A program made the position numbers and the translations under genes. A DNA stretch of 9,200 nt from CAZSPL01 sp964608735 (lineage in GTDB: Bacteria; JAJVIF01; JAPKYR01; CAZSPL01). A model generated the notes under the pieces. It was given only the letters and a program-made list of their open reading frames with translations. It did not search any database and was not told where the DNA came from. The stretch lies in NCBI GenBank assembly GCA_964608735.1, contig CAZSPL010000164.1, positions 1 through 9,200 of the forward strand, read 5' to 3'. Within the stretch, counting starts at the first letter, position 1. The number at the start of each line of letters is the position of its first letter. Shown one piece after another: positions 1 through 7,486 of the stretch.

Positions 1-72
1 GGGACAGTCACCTGTTTCGCTCGAAGATATACGATAACTCGTAGTGCCATGAGCGAAACAGGTGACTGATCC
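1..72. repeat. Long imperfect palindrome (REP-like), intergenic
   Basis: Positions 5-22 and 51-68 are perfect 18-bp reverse complements separated by a 28-base loop. Allowing two mismatches, the arms extend to 1-22 and 51-72. The loop holds a smaller dyad (ACGA at 31-34, TCGT at 39-42). The outer end reads GGGACAGTCACC, resembling the dispersed palindromes beginning GGGACAG that I recall from many environmental genomes, some beside REP-associated tyrosine transposases; that resemblance is from memory, not a search. No poly-T tract follows either arm, so a simple intrinsic terminator is unlikely. The element starts at the window edge and may extend left. Confidence 0.7.
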
Positions 73-98
73 TGCTTTCCCTATTTTCCCTGAACGGG

Positions 99-127
99 TT
101 GTGAGATGCGCAAATTTTCAGTATATT
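99..127 (+). promoter_or_regulatory. Candidate sigma70-type promoter for purF
   Basis: TTGTGA at 99-104 (4 of 6 consensus matches) lies 17 bases upstream of TATATT at 122-127 (5 of 6). Transcription would start near 134, leaving a leader of about 65 bases before the purF start. A perfect TTGACA at 126-131 has no acceptable -10 hexamer at 16-18 bases, so it is the weaker choice. This is pattern matching only. Confidence 0.35.
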
Positions 128-200
128 GACACGTGGCGGCGATGGTTCGTCGCGGGAAAAGTTGAAGAACTATATCTCGTTCGGCGAGTGATGACACGGT

Positions 201-1667
201 TTGAACTTTAAGGCATCGGGTTCGCAAATATACTCCCCTCTACCGACAAAACCCCGGGAAGCCTGCGGCATATTCGGCGTATATGCGCCAAGGCAGGATG
301 TCGCACGGCTGACATATTTCGGCCTATTCGCCCTGCAGCATCGCGGACAGGAATCGGCGGGCATCGCCGTAAGTACCGCCGGCGAACTCGCGTGCTACCG
401 GGGCATGGGCCTGGTGAACCAGGTATTCAGCGAGAAGATACTTGCCATACTCAAAGGCTGGGCCGCGTCTGGACACGTCCGCTACTCGACGACCGGCTCG
501 TCGGTGGAAGCCAACGCACAGCCGATATTCCTGCGCGACAACGGCACCGAGCTCGCTGTAAGCCACAACGGGAATCTCATCAACGCGGGCATCCTGAAAG
601 AGGAACTGGCAACGGCGGGGCATACTTTCTGCAGCACGAATGATTCCGAGATAATCGCGCGCCTTATCCTCAGCAGGACCCAGGACAATAATTCGATACT
701 TCCCGCGCTCAACGAATCCCTCCCTGAGTTGAAGGGCGCATTCAGCCTCGTCATACAAACCCCGAGGAAACTTATCGGCCTGCGCGACCCGTTCGGCATA
801 CGCCCGCTGTGCATCGGTGAATTCGACGGCAACTACGTGCTGTCGTCAGAAACCTGCGGGCTGGATATCATCGGGGCGAATTTCGTGAGGGAAGTCGAGC
901 CGGGAGAATATGTCGTCATCGACAGGCATGGGATTCACGGCGAGAGATGGTGCCCTGAGGGACGCGAGTCGCTCTGCATCTTCGAATATATCTACTTCGC
1001 GCGTCCCGACTCCTACATGAACGGGCGGCTGCTCAACACGGTGCGCCGCAAACTCGGCGCGAACCTCGCCAAGGAAACCGGCGACAAGGGCGCGGAGATA
1101 GTTATCGCGGTTCCCGACAGCGGCACCCCGCACGCGGTCGGCCTCGCTACCGAACTCGGATTGCCGTTCCAGGAGGGGCTCATCAAGAACCGCTACGTCG
1201 GGCGCACGTTCATCAACCCGCATCAGAAGCAGCGCGAGATCGGCATACGCATGAAGCTGAATCCCCTGCGCGATGTACTCGCGGGGAAAAAAGTGCTCCT
1301 CGTCGATGACAGCATCGTCAGGGGGAACACATCGTCGCAGATTGTCGATTTGATAAAACGGGTCGGCGGGGCGAAGGAAGTCCACCTGATGGTGTGCAGC
1401 CCGCCGGTAAGATATCCGTGTTATTACGGCATCGACATGGCGCAGAGAACCGAACTTATCGCGGCGACCCATTCGCTCGATGAGCTCGCCACGCTTCTCG
1501 GGGCTGATTCGCTGAGCTACCTCAGCATCGAAGGCATGATCGACGCCACCGGGCTCCCGTCGGATAGCTGCTGCATGGCCTGCTTCTCGGGGCATTACCC
1601 GATTCCGTTCAAGTCGCAGATTCGAATGAACTATCACAAGGGGCTTCTTGAAAGAAGCGAAATATAG
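201..1667 (+). CDS. purF: Amidophosphoribosyltransferase (PurF), Fe-S type
   Basis: This enzyme catalyses the first committed step of de novo purine synthesis: PRPP plus glutamine gives 5-phosphoribosylamine, glutamate and pyrophosphate. The 488-residue product has an N-terminal Ntn glutaminase domain and a C-terminal phosphoribosyltransferase domain. The nucleophile is Cys22 in REACGIFG, so residues 1-21 would be a cleaved propeptide. Glutamine-site motifs are HRGQES (47-52), Arg94 in GHVRYSTTG, SHNGNL (121-126) and Asp148. The PRPP loop is VLLVDDSIVRGNTS (365-378). Cys259, Cys407, Cys458 and Cys461 match the four [4Fe-4S] ligands of the Bacillus-type enzyme, which the E. coli type lacks. 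The start is TTG: an in-frame stop at 192-194 excludes anything upstream, and GAGTGAT at 186-192 is a plausible ribosome site. The length is close to the usual 470-510 residues. The next gene begins 45 bases downstream on the same strand. Confidence 0.97.
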   Translation: MNFKASGSQIYSPLPTKPREACGIFGVYAPRQDVARLTYFGLFALQHRGQESAGIAVSTAGELACYRGMGLVNQVFSEKILAILKGWAASGHVRYSTTGSSVEANAQPIFLRDNGTELAVSHNGNLINAGILKEELATAGHTFCSTNDSEIIARLILSRTQDNNSILPALNESLPELKGAFSLVIQTPRKLIGLRDPFGIRPLCIGEFDGNYVLSSETCGLDIIGANFVREVEPGEYVVIDRHGIHGERWCPEGRESLCIFEYIYFARPDSYMNGRLLNTVRRKLGANLAKETGDKGAEIVIAVPDSGTPHAVGLATELGLPFQEGLIKNRYVGRTFINPHQKQREIGIRMKLNPLRDVLAGKKVLLVDDSIVRGNTSSQIVDLIKRVGGAKEVHLMVCSPPVRYPCYYGIDMAQRTELIAATHSLDELATLLGADSLSYLSIEGMIDATGLPSDSCCMACFSGHYPIPFKSQIRMNYHKGLLERSEI

Positions 1668-1712
1668 CCGGTCCTGAAAGTATAACCCGCGCCGATGTTT
1701 GGTGAGTCACCT

Positions 1713-3253
1713 ATGAGAACCGCCTGCATTTTCCTTATACCACTTTTGCTGCTGTCATTCTCCTGTACAGCCGGTCAGAAGGCGGAAAAACGCGACGCGC
1801 CTGAAACGAAAGCGGTCCCCGCATCGGCTGCGCAATGGCCCTGCCCCGGCGGAAGTTTCACCGGCGACAATTTCACCGCGATGAAATCCCCGGTGAATCC
1901 CGAATTACTGTGGGAACTCGAATTCCCCGGCGCCGATGCCACGCCGCCGCTTGTCGCAAATAATAACGAGGGCATTTATATCGGGACGCCGGAATCACTG
2001 AAATGCGTGACAACCGACGGAACCGAGCGATGGAGCGTCGCGGTGAAGACGCACATCAAAGCTCCGCCCATCATCGGCAACGATGGAAATATAGTCGTCG
2101 CATACGGCGAAACCGTCAGCATCATCAGCCCGAAAGGCGAAATCCGGAACACGGGAGAGATAGCGAAATACGCCACTCATCATCCCACGGTCGATTCATC
2201 CGGGCTTATATACGTCTACTGCATGGAACCAATCGACCTGTCCATGCTCGCGAAGGGCATGCCTGAGAATATCTCGCCGCAATCGACATTCAAAGGACAC
2301 ATCTACACTTTCGACAGTGGCCTGAATGAGAAGAAGCACGTGGAGACCGGCATCATCAACTGCCCCTTGCGCGCCTATGACGATGGCATCATCTACGGCC
2401 CCAAGTTGTTCGAGCGGTGGCGCAAAGACCAGCCCGCCGACCCGTATGTATCGAAGACGGTACTTCATCTTCCCGGCGAAAAAAGCATTGTGGCGGTACC
2501 GGAGGCCGAACACGGTATCGTCGATATGTTCACCGACTCCACCGGGATCATCCACTTCTTCGCGCACCGTGAACACCTTCCCCTTCCGGAAGAACGAAAC
2601 GCCCCTCTTAACGGCCAGGGATATGTCTACAAGGTGATACTTTACTCCTACGATCCTGCCGCCAACGACCTTTACAGGGAACACTGGCCGTGGATGACGC
2701 CGGAGGAGGAAGTTCAGGGCACATACCAGGAATTCCGCAGGCATTTCAACCGTGTGCGCTTCGTATACAATGCCGCGGGCCGCGATACATACGCCAATGC
2801 GTTCGTCGCGCACGAGGAGGAAATCCATCTCTGCGAGCATGTGCCAGGGGATGATGTCAAGGATGAGGTGCGGGAATTCGTGAAGGGATGCAGGCACATG
2901 GTGATGACCCTCGACGGAAAGATAATCGGGGGTACCGACTCGATACGATGCTTCGANNNNNNNNNNNNNNNNNNNNNNNNNNNNNNNNNNNNNNNNNNNN
3001 NNNNNNNNNNNNNNNNNNNNNNNNNNNNNNNNNNNNNNNNNNNNNNNNNNNNNNNNTGATGACCCTCGACGGAAAGATAATCGGGGGTACCGACTCGATA
3101 CGATGCTTCGATATCGCTCAGAACAAAACAACATGGGAAATCGAAGGCGACCCATCGACCGTCGCGCTCACCGACAACGCGTTGTTAATATGTATCGAGC
3201 GTCACCCCGATGAAGATAAGTGCATGTTGAAATGCTTCCGGGATAAGGTTTAA
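1713..3253 (+). CDS. PQQ-like beta-propeller lipoprotein (interrupted by assembly gap)
   Basis: This is probably a secreted, lipid-anchored beta-propeller of unknown ligand. I chose the ATG at 1713 because GGTGAG (1701-1706) sits six bases upstream and the protein then opens with a short signal peptide, MRTACIFLIP, followed by leucines and Cys18. The lipobox SFSC is not canonical at -3. An ATG at 1695 is in frame but less likely. After a linker come repeats typical of PQQ-like propellers: WPCPGGSFTGDN, LLWELEF, PPLVANNNEGIYIGTPES, TDGTERWSV and PPIIGNDGNIVVAYG. A run of 100 N at 2957-3056 breaks the frame. Taken literally, the reading frame shifts by 155 bases (not a multiple of 3). Removing the N run plus one of the two flanking 55-bp copies, that is joining 1713-2956 to 3112-3253, gives an intact 461-residue protein. 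Its last blade reads DGKIIGGTDSIRCF then DIAQNKTTWEIEG, a normal PQQ-type repeat. The family is clear but the function is unknown. Confidence 0.8.
2902..3111. repeat. 55-bp direct duplication flanking the gap (assembly overlap)
   Basis: The 55 bases at 2902-2956 are identical to those at 3057-3111. The two copies abut the N run directly on either side. Both encode the same peptide, MTLDGKIIGG and onward, but in different window frames because the copies are 155 bases apart. This is the pattern of two contig ends that overlap yet were joined by a fixed-size gap instead of being merged. It should be read as one genomic copy, not a biological repeat. Confidence 0.92.
2957..3056. other. Scaffold gap of 100 N
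   Basis: Exactly 100 undetermined bases lie inside the propeller lipoprotein gene. The round number suggests a placeholder length. Given the identical 55-bp flanks and the in-frame reading when collapsed, the true missing sequence is probably zero and the real locus about 155 bases shorter than drawn. Confidence 0.95.
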
Positions 3254-3290
3254 TATCAGCACGCGTTTAATCTGGATGGAGGAATCGAGG

Positions 3291-3911
3291 ATGAATATAC
3301 AGGTCATTTTCTACAGCATGTATGGGCATGTATACGAGATGGCGATGGCCGTCGCCGAAGGGGCGCGGGAAGTCGACGGGGCGGAAGTGGGCGTCTATCA
3401 GGTAGCGGAGACGCTTTCTTACGAAGTGCTCGCCAAGATGGGCGCGGCCGAGAGGAAGAAATCGTTCGCGCATATTCCCGTGGCGCAATCATCACGGCTT
3501 GTCGAAGCCGACGCCATCATCATCGGTACCCCGACCCGTTTCGGCAATATCCCCGCGCAGCTCGCGACATTTTTCGACACTACCGGCTCCCTCTGGGCGA
3601 AAGGAAGCCTCGTGGGCAAGGTGGGAAGCGTTTTCACATCGACGAACACACAGCACGGAGGGCAGGAAACCACCATCACCTGCGTGTGGCATACGATGAT
3701 ACACCACGGGATGATAATCGTGGGATGCCCCTACACCGAGGGGCGGATCCGCATCATCGATGAGGTCACCGGCGGCGGGCCGTACGGCGCGGGTACTCTC
3801 GCCGGGCCGGACGGTTCGCGCAGGCCGAGCGAAAACGAACTCGCGGTGGCGCGATTCCAGGGACGTCACGTGGCGGAAATTTCGAAAGCGCTCGTGAAGG
3901 GAAGGAACTAA
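3291..3911 (+). CDS. wrbA: NAD(P)H:quinone oxidoreductase WrbA (flavodoxin-like)
   Basis: WrbA is a cytoplasmic FMN flavoprotein that reduces quinones by two electrons using NAD(P)H, and is usually linked to oxidative stress protection. The 206-residue product is close to the 198-200 typical of the family. The FMN phosphate loop is YSMYGHVYEMA (8-18). Other family motifs are IIIGTPTRFGNIPAQL (76-91), FTSTNTQHGGQET (115-127), HHGMIIVGCPYTE (138-150) and GGGPYGAGTLAGPDGSR (161-177). I chose the ATG at 3291 because GGAGG (3278-3282) lies eight bases upstream; the in-frame ATG at 3276 overlaps that site and would add five unsupported residues. It lies 37 bases after the propeller lipoprotein on the same strand, so it is possibly co-transcribed, and it is followed by a strong hairpin. 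Confidence 0.95.
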   Translation: MNIQVIFYSMYGHVYEMAMAVAEGAREVDGAEVGVYQVAETLSYEVLAKMGAAERKKSFAHIPVAQSSRLVEADAIIIGTPTRFGNIPAQLATFFDTTGSLWAKGSLVGKVGSVFTSTNTQHGGQETTITCVWHTMIHHGMIIVGCPYTEGRIRIIDEVTGGGPYGAGTLAGPDGSRRPSENELAVARFQGRHVAEISKALVKGRN

Positions 3912-3958
3912 GCTGCAAATAGCCGAGTACTTGATAAATATCGCAAATTATATTAATT

Positions 3959-3991
3959 AGGGACAGGCCCCGTAGAGGGCCTGTCCCTTTT
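3959..3991. terminator. Strong hairpin terminator between convergent genes
   Basis: A perfect 12-bp GC-rich stem (3959-3970 with 3977-3988) closes a six-base loop and is followed by TTT at 3989-3991, so it fits an intrinsic terminator for wrbA on the plus strand. On the minus strand the stem begins just after the stop of the converging lipoprotein gene and is followed by AT-rich sequence with only short T runs, so it may work in both directions, less well on the minus strand. The stem begins AGGGACAGG, sharing GGGACAG with the palindrome at the left edge. Confidence 0.8.
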
Positions 3992-3996
3992 AACAG

Positions 3997-6336
3997 TTAT
4001 TCCACAAACTCACACATTCTGTAGAAGATATCCCGGTTACCGTTATCCCCGTCGGCTTCGTATGCCCACACCACCCCATCCCCGCCGTTGGGATAGAGGT
4101 CGGGGATCGACGCATTCTCGTGTACGTTCACCTGTATCGGCTCGGAAAATTCCCCCGCGCCGACCGGCTTATACTGGCACCAGATATTTCCCTTGTATTC
4201 GTAGCAGATGAAAATGTAATCCTCCCCGAGACCGGTCATCTTTATGACACCCGTATCATGCAATTCGTAGTCGTCTATCTCGACCGAATTGCCGAGCGGC
4301 TGGTTGGTCCACTCCACGCCGTCGGATGAATATGCATACACCGGCACCGCGGCATCCCACCAGTACTCCCCGACATACGCGCAATGGAAACCATCATCCG
4401 TATCGATCCAAAGGCTCGGATCGTGCGCCCCTACCCAGATTTCGGCCATGCCATCCTGAATAATCGACTCGTTCGCCCAGCTCGTGCCGGTCGTGTCGTC
4501 GCTCGACAGCATACGGATCGGCCCATCCACGCCGGTCTTCCAATATGCCAAACGGCAGATGCCATCGGATGTCTTTCCGGTCGAACGCACCAGCGACAAC
4601 CATCCCTCATCCACCAGTTGATACTCGGTCCCCTGGTATGTCGGCCAGTTTCCCGTACCGCCCTGGTTCGGCAAATCCCCCCGGCGCATTTTTATCACTC
4701 CGCCGTTGTCGCCGAACATCATCGGGTATCCCTCGCTCGTATAAAGCATCTCCCCGGCGTGCTCGATCGGCGTTCCCGAATGCGATGCCGCCTCGGTGTA
4801 CGGCTCGAATGTCGGCATCGGATGCAGCGTGTGACCGCATGGCGCATCATAGCTGTGCCACGCCTGGCCGTTCGGACCCATCGTGAACTTGCCGTTAAAG
4901 CATCGAATCTCCTCGCCGTGGATACCGTGATACTGCCATTGGCCCACTTTCCACGGGCCGAATGTCAGGGCGCCATCGGAAGAATCGTTGTACATCGGAT
5001 GATTCACCCAGTGGGTTTCCGAATCCTGTTCGAACCAGAAGTATGAAAGCAGGATCAAGCCCTCTCCGTTTATTGTAAGTGCCGGCTCGATATCGTCCTG
5101 GCTCTGATATGCCTCGCTTATAATAAGGCCTTCATCGTGCCATACCAGCGCTCCCTGCTGCGGGGCTTCATCGTCAACCTCGAATGCGGCAAGCGGCGCA
5201 TAGCCGGTAATCGGTTCCCCCGGGAGAATCCCCTGGTATCCGACGCTCTCCGACTCGGCATAAATCAGCACATTGATATCATCAGCCGATGCAAGCACCG
5301 GGTTCGCAAGGTCGATGTGATATGTTGAGAAATTCTCCCCCCCGTCAATGGGCATGGATGAACTCGCTGTCGCGAATACGCCGGGGCATTCGGCCTTGAC
5401 GGTTAGCAGCCCGGCATCGAACCAGTCATAGCAGACGACATCGAACGACAATGTCCCGCCCGATTCGCTGTCTTCATACCATAGAGAGTTTGCTACATTA
5501 TCTGCCTTGATGTAGAACGGCTCCGGACGATTAGCCGCGGGCTTGAAACTGTCCGGGACGATAATCTGTCCCGGCGGAACCCCGGTGGGAGCCCACGACG
5601 CATCGATGGCATAATTGAAAACCAGTCCCGACTCCATGCTTATCGTGTAATGCCGGATATTTTTCTGTCCCGCCGAGAAATAGCCGCGCGAATCCGGGTC
5701 GATTAGATCCGGTGTTAAGACATCCTCCATCGCATCGGCGTAATATTTATAGCCGTTCAGCGTGGCGGAATACATCGCCGTTTCATCGGGCGTACCCAGC
5801 AGGCCGTCCTTGTATCCCTGCCCTTCGAAATCCGGGTTATATGGAAATTCCCTCGGATTCCACCACCGCGTCAGGCCGTCCGCATTGAGAAGCCTCGTCG
5901 CGCCGGGACCCGCGAGCACGATGTCCGCGTCGTCGTAACCGGATATATTTCCATCGGTGACGAGAATGCCGCACACATCGAACCCGGTGTATTGCGTGAG
6001 CCCGAGCAGCGGATGCCGCAGTCCGATGTCGACATCGAGCTTCCCGCCCGAGAACACCGGCGGGCCTTCGAGCGTGAGATGCAAATTGGCCGGCGGCTCG
6101 ACATAGTGAATCGCGTTCAGATGAAAATCCGCCGCGCGAAGGACCGCGACATCGAGCGTACCCGCAATGGGATCGACCGACATCTCGAAGAAGCCGAGCG
6201 GAATATGGCTCGAATCGAGCACGCTCGTCCTCGCGACAACATCAGCCGCGGGAATCACGGGGACGGTATTTCCGGACGAACATCCCGCTCCGATTATGAT
6301 AATCATTACGGTAAGAATCGATGATAGAAGTTTCAT
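3997..6336 (-). CDS. Large secreted lipoprotein with sialidase-like C-terminal half
   Basis: The 779-residue product has no function I can name. The start is supported by GGAGG six bases before the ATG. A signal peptide runs MKLLSSILTV, then isoleucines, to the lipobox GAGC with Cys19; Ser20 at +2 suggests outer-membrane sorting if the cell is diderm. Residues about 40-210 form a conserved-looking beta-rich module (SVDPIAGTLDVAVLRAADFH, LDVDIGLRHPLLGLTQYTGF, LLNADGLTRWWNPREFPY). A second beta-rich region follows to about 380. Residues about 385-779 look like a propeller, with degenerate Asp-box-like stretches near 450 (SSDGALTFGPW), 608 (SSDDTTGTSW) and 668 (SSDGVEWTNQPL), as in BNR/sialidase-type proteins. 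I see no clear sialidase catalytic arginine triad, so enzymatic activity is not implied. The gene lies 96 bases after vanZ on the same strand. Confidence 0.8.
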   Translation of the reverse strand: MKLLSSILTVMIIIIGAGCSSGNTVPVIPAADVVARTSVLDSSHIPLGFFEMSVDPIAGTLDVAVLRAADFHLNAIHYVEPPANLHLTLEGPPVFSGGKLDVDIGLRHPLLGLTQYTGFDVCGILVTDGNISGYDDADIVLAGPGATRLLNADGLTRWWNPREFPYNPDFEGQGYKDGLLGTPDETAMYSATLNGYKYYADAMEDVLTPDLIDPDSRGYFSAGQKNIRHYTISMESGLVFNYAIDASWAPTGVPPGQIIVPDSFKPAANRPEPFYIKADNVANSLWYEDSESGGTLSFDVVCYDWFDAGLLTVKAECPGVFATASSSMPIDGGENFSTYHIDLANPVLASADDINVLIYAESESVGYQGILPGEPITGYAPLAAFEVDDEAPQQGALVWHDEGLIISEAYQSQDDIEPALTINGEGLILLSYFWFEQDSETHWVNHPMYNDSSDGALTFGPWKVGQWQYHGIHGEEIRCFNGKFTMGPNGQAWHSYDAPCGHTLHPMPTFEPYTEAASHSGTPIEHAGEMLYTSEGYPMMFGDNGGVIKMRRGDLPNQGGTGNWPTYQGTEYQLVDEGWLSLVRSTGKTSDGICRLAYWKTGVDGPIRMLSSDDTTGTSWANESIIQDGMAEIWVGAHDPSLWIDTDDGFHCAYVGEYWWDAAVPVYAYSSDGVEWTNQPLGNSVEIDDYELHDTGVIKMTGLGEDYIFICYEYKGNIWCQYKPVGAGEFSEPIQVNVHENASIPDLYPNGGDGVVWAYEADGDNGNRDIFYRMCEFVE

Positions 6337-6392
6337 TTCTGCCTCCGGAGCAATTCACGCTTCTCCATTAATTCTTAGATACATTAATTTAA

Positions 6393-6407
6393 TGCTGAGT
6401 ATCAGCA
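6393..6407 (-). terminator. Small hairpin after vanZ, weak terminator candidate
   Basis: A perfect six-base stem (6393-6398 with 6402-6407) closes a three-base loop between the vanZ stop and the lipoprotein start. On the minus strand it is followed by TTAAATTAAT, not a solid T run, so termination would be weak. It could instead be a protein-binding dyad or mRNA structure upstream of the large lipoprotein. Confidence 0.25.
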
Positions 6408-6432
6408 CACGCGTATTTAATTCGTATTCACT

Positions 6433-6819
6433 TCAACGGCGGCCCCTCATTAAAAGCGTCAGCGATGCCCCGGCGGCCGCACCGAGGATGTTGCAGATGC
6501 CGTCGCCGATGTCGGCATCGCGCCCGGGGGAATACATCTGCAGCAATTCGAGCACGGTTCCAATCGCCATGCCCGCGAATAGCGCCATGAGATAACCCGT
6601 CCACCGGAATTTTCCCGGCCTCGATGTCAGCCGCCACATCGCTACGGCAAACGCGTAGACCGTGTATGCCAGGAAATGCATCACGCGGTTCTCGACATCG
6701 GGACCTATCCTCACCGTCGGGGCCTTGACCAGCGAAAGATAGACCAGCAGCATCGTACCGATGATCGACATCGCGAGCCAGAATCCGGGTTTACTTCCCA
6801 TATTCCTGTATGGCGACAC
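6433..6819 (-). CDS. VanZ-family integral membrane protein
   Basis: The 128-residue product has four predicted membrane helices at about 11-31, 44-60, 73-91 and 105-124, matching the short VanZ-like family. Signature positions are DVENRVMHFLAY (41-52) before helix 2 and ELLQMYSPGRDADIGD (90-105) followed by a GICNILGA-type motif at the last helix. The founding VanZ raises teicoplanin resistance in enterococci, but most homologues, like this one away from van genes, have unknown roles and no resistance function should be assumed. The start is uncertain: GTG at 6817-6819 gives the form reported here, while ATG at 6799-6801 would remove six residues without touching the first helix. Neither has a well-spaced SD site; AGGA lies only two bases before the ATG. 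It starts downstream of the phosphatase terminator and so probably has its own promoter. TAGAAT, immediately upstream of the GTG, could be a -10 element, which would favour the ATG start. Confidence 0.8.
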   Translation of the reverse strand: MSPYRNMGSKPGFWLAMSIIGTMLLVYLSLVKAPTVRIGPDVENRVMHFLAYTVYAFAVAMWRLTSRPGKFRWTGYLMALFAGMAIGTVLELLQMYSPGRDADIGDGICNILGAAAGASLTLLMRGRR

Positions 6820-6865
6820 GTCTGAATTCTACCAGATTGAGGCATACACTCGATACACGAAAATG

Positions 6866-6887
6866 AAAAAAGCCCCTCGCGGGGCTT
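6866..6887 (-). terminator. Intrinsic terminator of the phosphatase gene
   Basis: A seven-base stem (6870-6876 with 6881-6887), with four bases between the arms and GC-rich core GCCCC/GGGGC, is followed on the minus strand by an uninterrupted T run encoded by the A run at 6866-6871. It sits about 20 bases after the phosphatase stop and ahead of vanZ, separating the two transcription units. Confidence 0.85.
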
Positions 6888-6907
6888 GTTTTCGGCTCAA
6901 GTTCAGA

Positions 6908-7357
6908 TCAGTGGAAATTGGCCTGGGCCAACCTGTGCTCCTGGTAAATCTGTACGCACAGCCTCTGGCTTCCGGTTTCGAGGCCGCCGCCTTCCTCGAT
7001 GGCATCCTGCCAGTCGAGACCCTCGTTCACGAGGTAGAGGGCAAACATTGTGCCTGTCCTTCCGATGCCGCTGTAGCAGTGCATCAGCACGCTCCTGCCG
7101 CCGCGAATTTCCTTCTGAACCACATCGAGGAACCGGTTTATCTGGTGATACTCGGGCGTGCCGTAATCCTCGATCGGAATCTCCACGTGCTGCATCCCCA
7201 TCTCCTGTATCTTATTTTTCAGCTTGGGGGAAATTTTGGAGAAGCTTACGATGGAGTCAACGCCATGCAGCCTCAACCATTCAATATCCTCGTCCGTGCG
7301 CGGAACCCCGCTTCCGGCAATCTTCCCTTCGATCAGCCAGCGGAAATTATCAATCAT
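6908..7357 (-). CDS. Dual-specificity protein phosphatase, DUSP23/VHZ-like
   Basis: The 149-residue product belongs to the small cysteine-dependent phosphatases that hydrolyse phosphotyrosine or phosphoserine/threonine through a phosphocysteine intermediate. The P-loop is HCYSGIGRTGT (93-103), with nucleophile Cys94 and Arg100 in the CX5R signature. The opening WLIEGKIAGSGVPRTDED (7-24) and GVDSIVSF (32-39) match the layout of human DUSP23 (VHZ) and its archaeal and bacterial relatives, and Asp64 in IPIEDYG occupies the place of the general acid. The length is equal to the family's roughly 150-residue single-domain form. There is no signal peptide, so it should be cytoplasmic. The start is well supported: AAAGGAGG lies about six bases before the ATG. 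It stands alone between its own promoter and terminator, and its substrate cannot be guessed from the neighbours. No kinase is nearby. Confidence 0.9.
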   Translation of the reverse strand: MIDNFRWLIEGKIAGSGVPRTDEDIEWLRLHGVDSIVSFSKISPKLKNKIQEMGMQHVEIPIEDYGTPEYHQINRFLDVVQKEIRGGRSVLMHCYSGIGRTGTMFALYLVNEGLDWQDAIEEGGGLETGSQRLCVQIYQEHRLAQANFH

Positions 7358-7458
7358 ACTGCCCCTCCTTTAGGAATGAATTACCAGAAACCTCCTGAGG
7401 GACGTTGAAAAAACCCAGCCCCATTCACCTCATCTCCCGAAACAAACCTACTACTATG

Positions 7459-7486
7459 TTTATACCTCATTTTTAATTAATATCAA
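7459..7486 (-). promoter_or_regulatory. Candidate sigma70 promoter for the phosphatase
   Basis: On the minus strand TTGATA (7481-7486, 5 of 6 matches) is followed after 16 bases by TATAAA (7459-7464, 5 of 6). The surroundings are AT-rich. Transcription would begin near 7452, about 95 bases before the phosphatase start and downstream of the rplT terminator, which suits an independent unit. Confidence 0.55.

Noticed and set aside
126..131. Perfect TTGACA upstream of purF as a -35 element
   Set aside because: No acceptable -10 hexamer 15-19 bases downstream; the TTGTGA/TATATT pair fits better.
101..211. 36-codon reading frame from GTG at 101, ending 11 bases inside purF
   Set aside because: No ribosome binding site, overlaps the promoter candidate, odd composition (Trp/Arg rich) and no recognisable family; probably a chance open frame. 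The six-codon ATG frame at 191 within it is equally unsupported.
846..1637. Long minus-strand open frame opposite purF (263 codons)
   Set aside because: purF on the plus strand is unambiguous; the antisense frame follows from its GC-rich codon bias and resembles no family.
2902..3111. Direct repeat as a biological duplication or programmed frameshift site
   Set aside because: Exact 55-bp identity abutting a 100-N run and restoration of the frame when collapsed point to an assembly artefact.
6433..6819. VanZ-like protein as an antibiotic resistance gene
   Set aside because: It has only family-level similarity and no van cluster; most VanZ-family proteins have no shown resistance role.
7376..7430. 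Leader peptide or riboswitch before the phosphatase
   Set aside because: The 15-codon frame from a GTG lacks a clear regulatory codon run and no stable alternative hairpins are visible.
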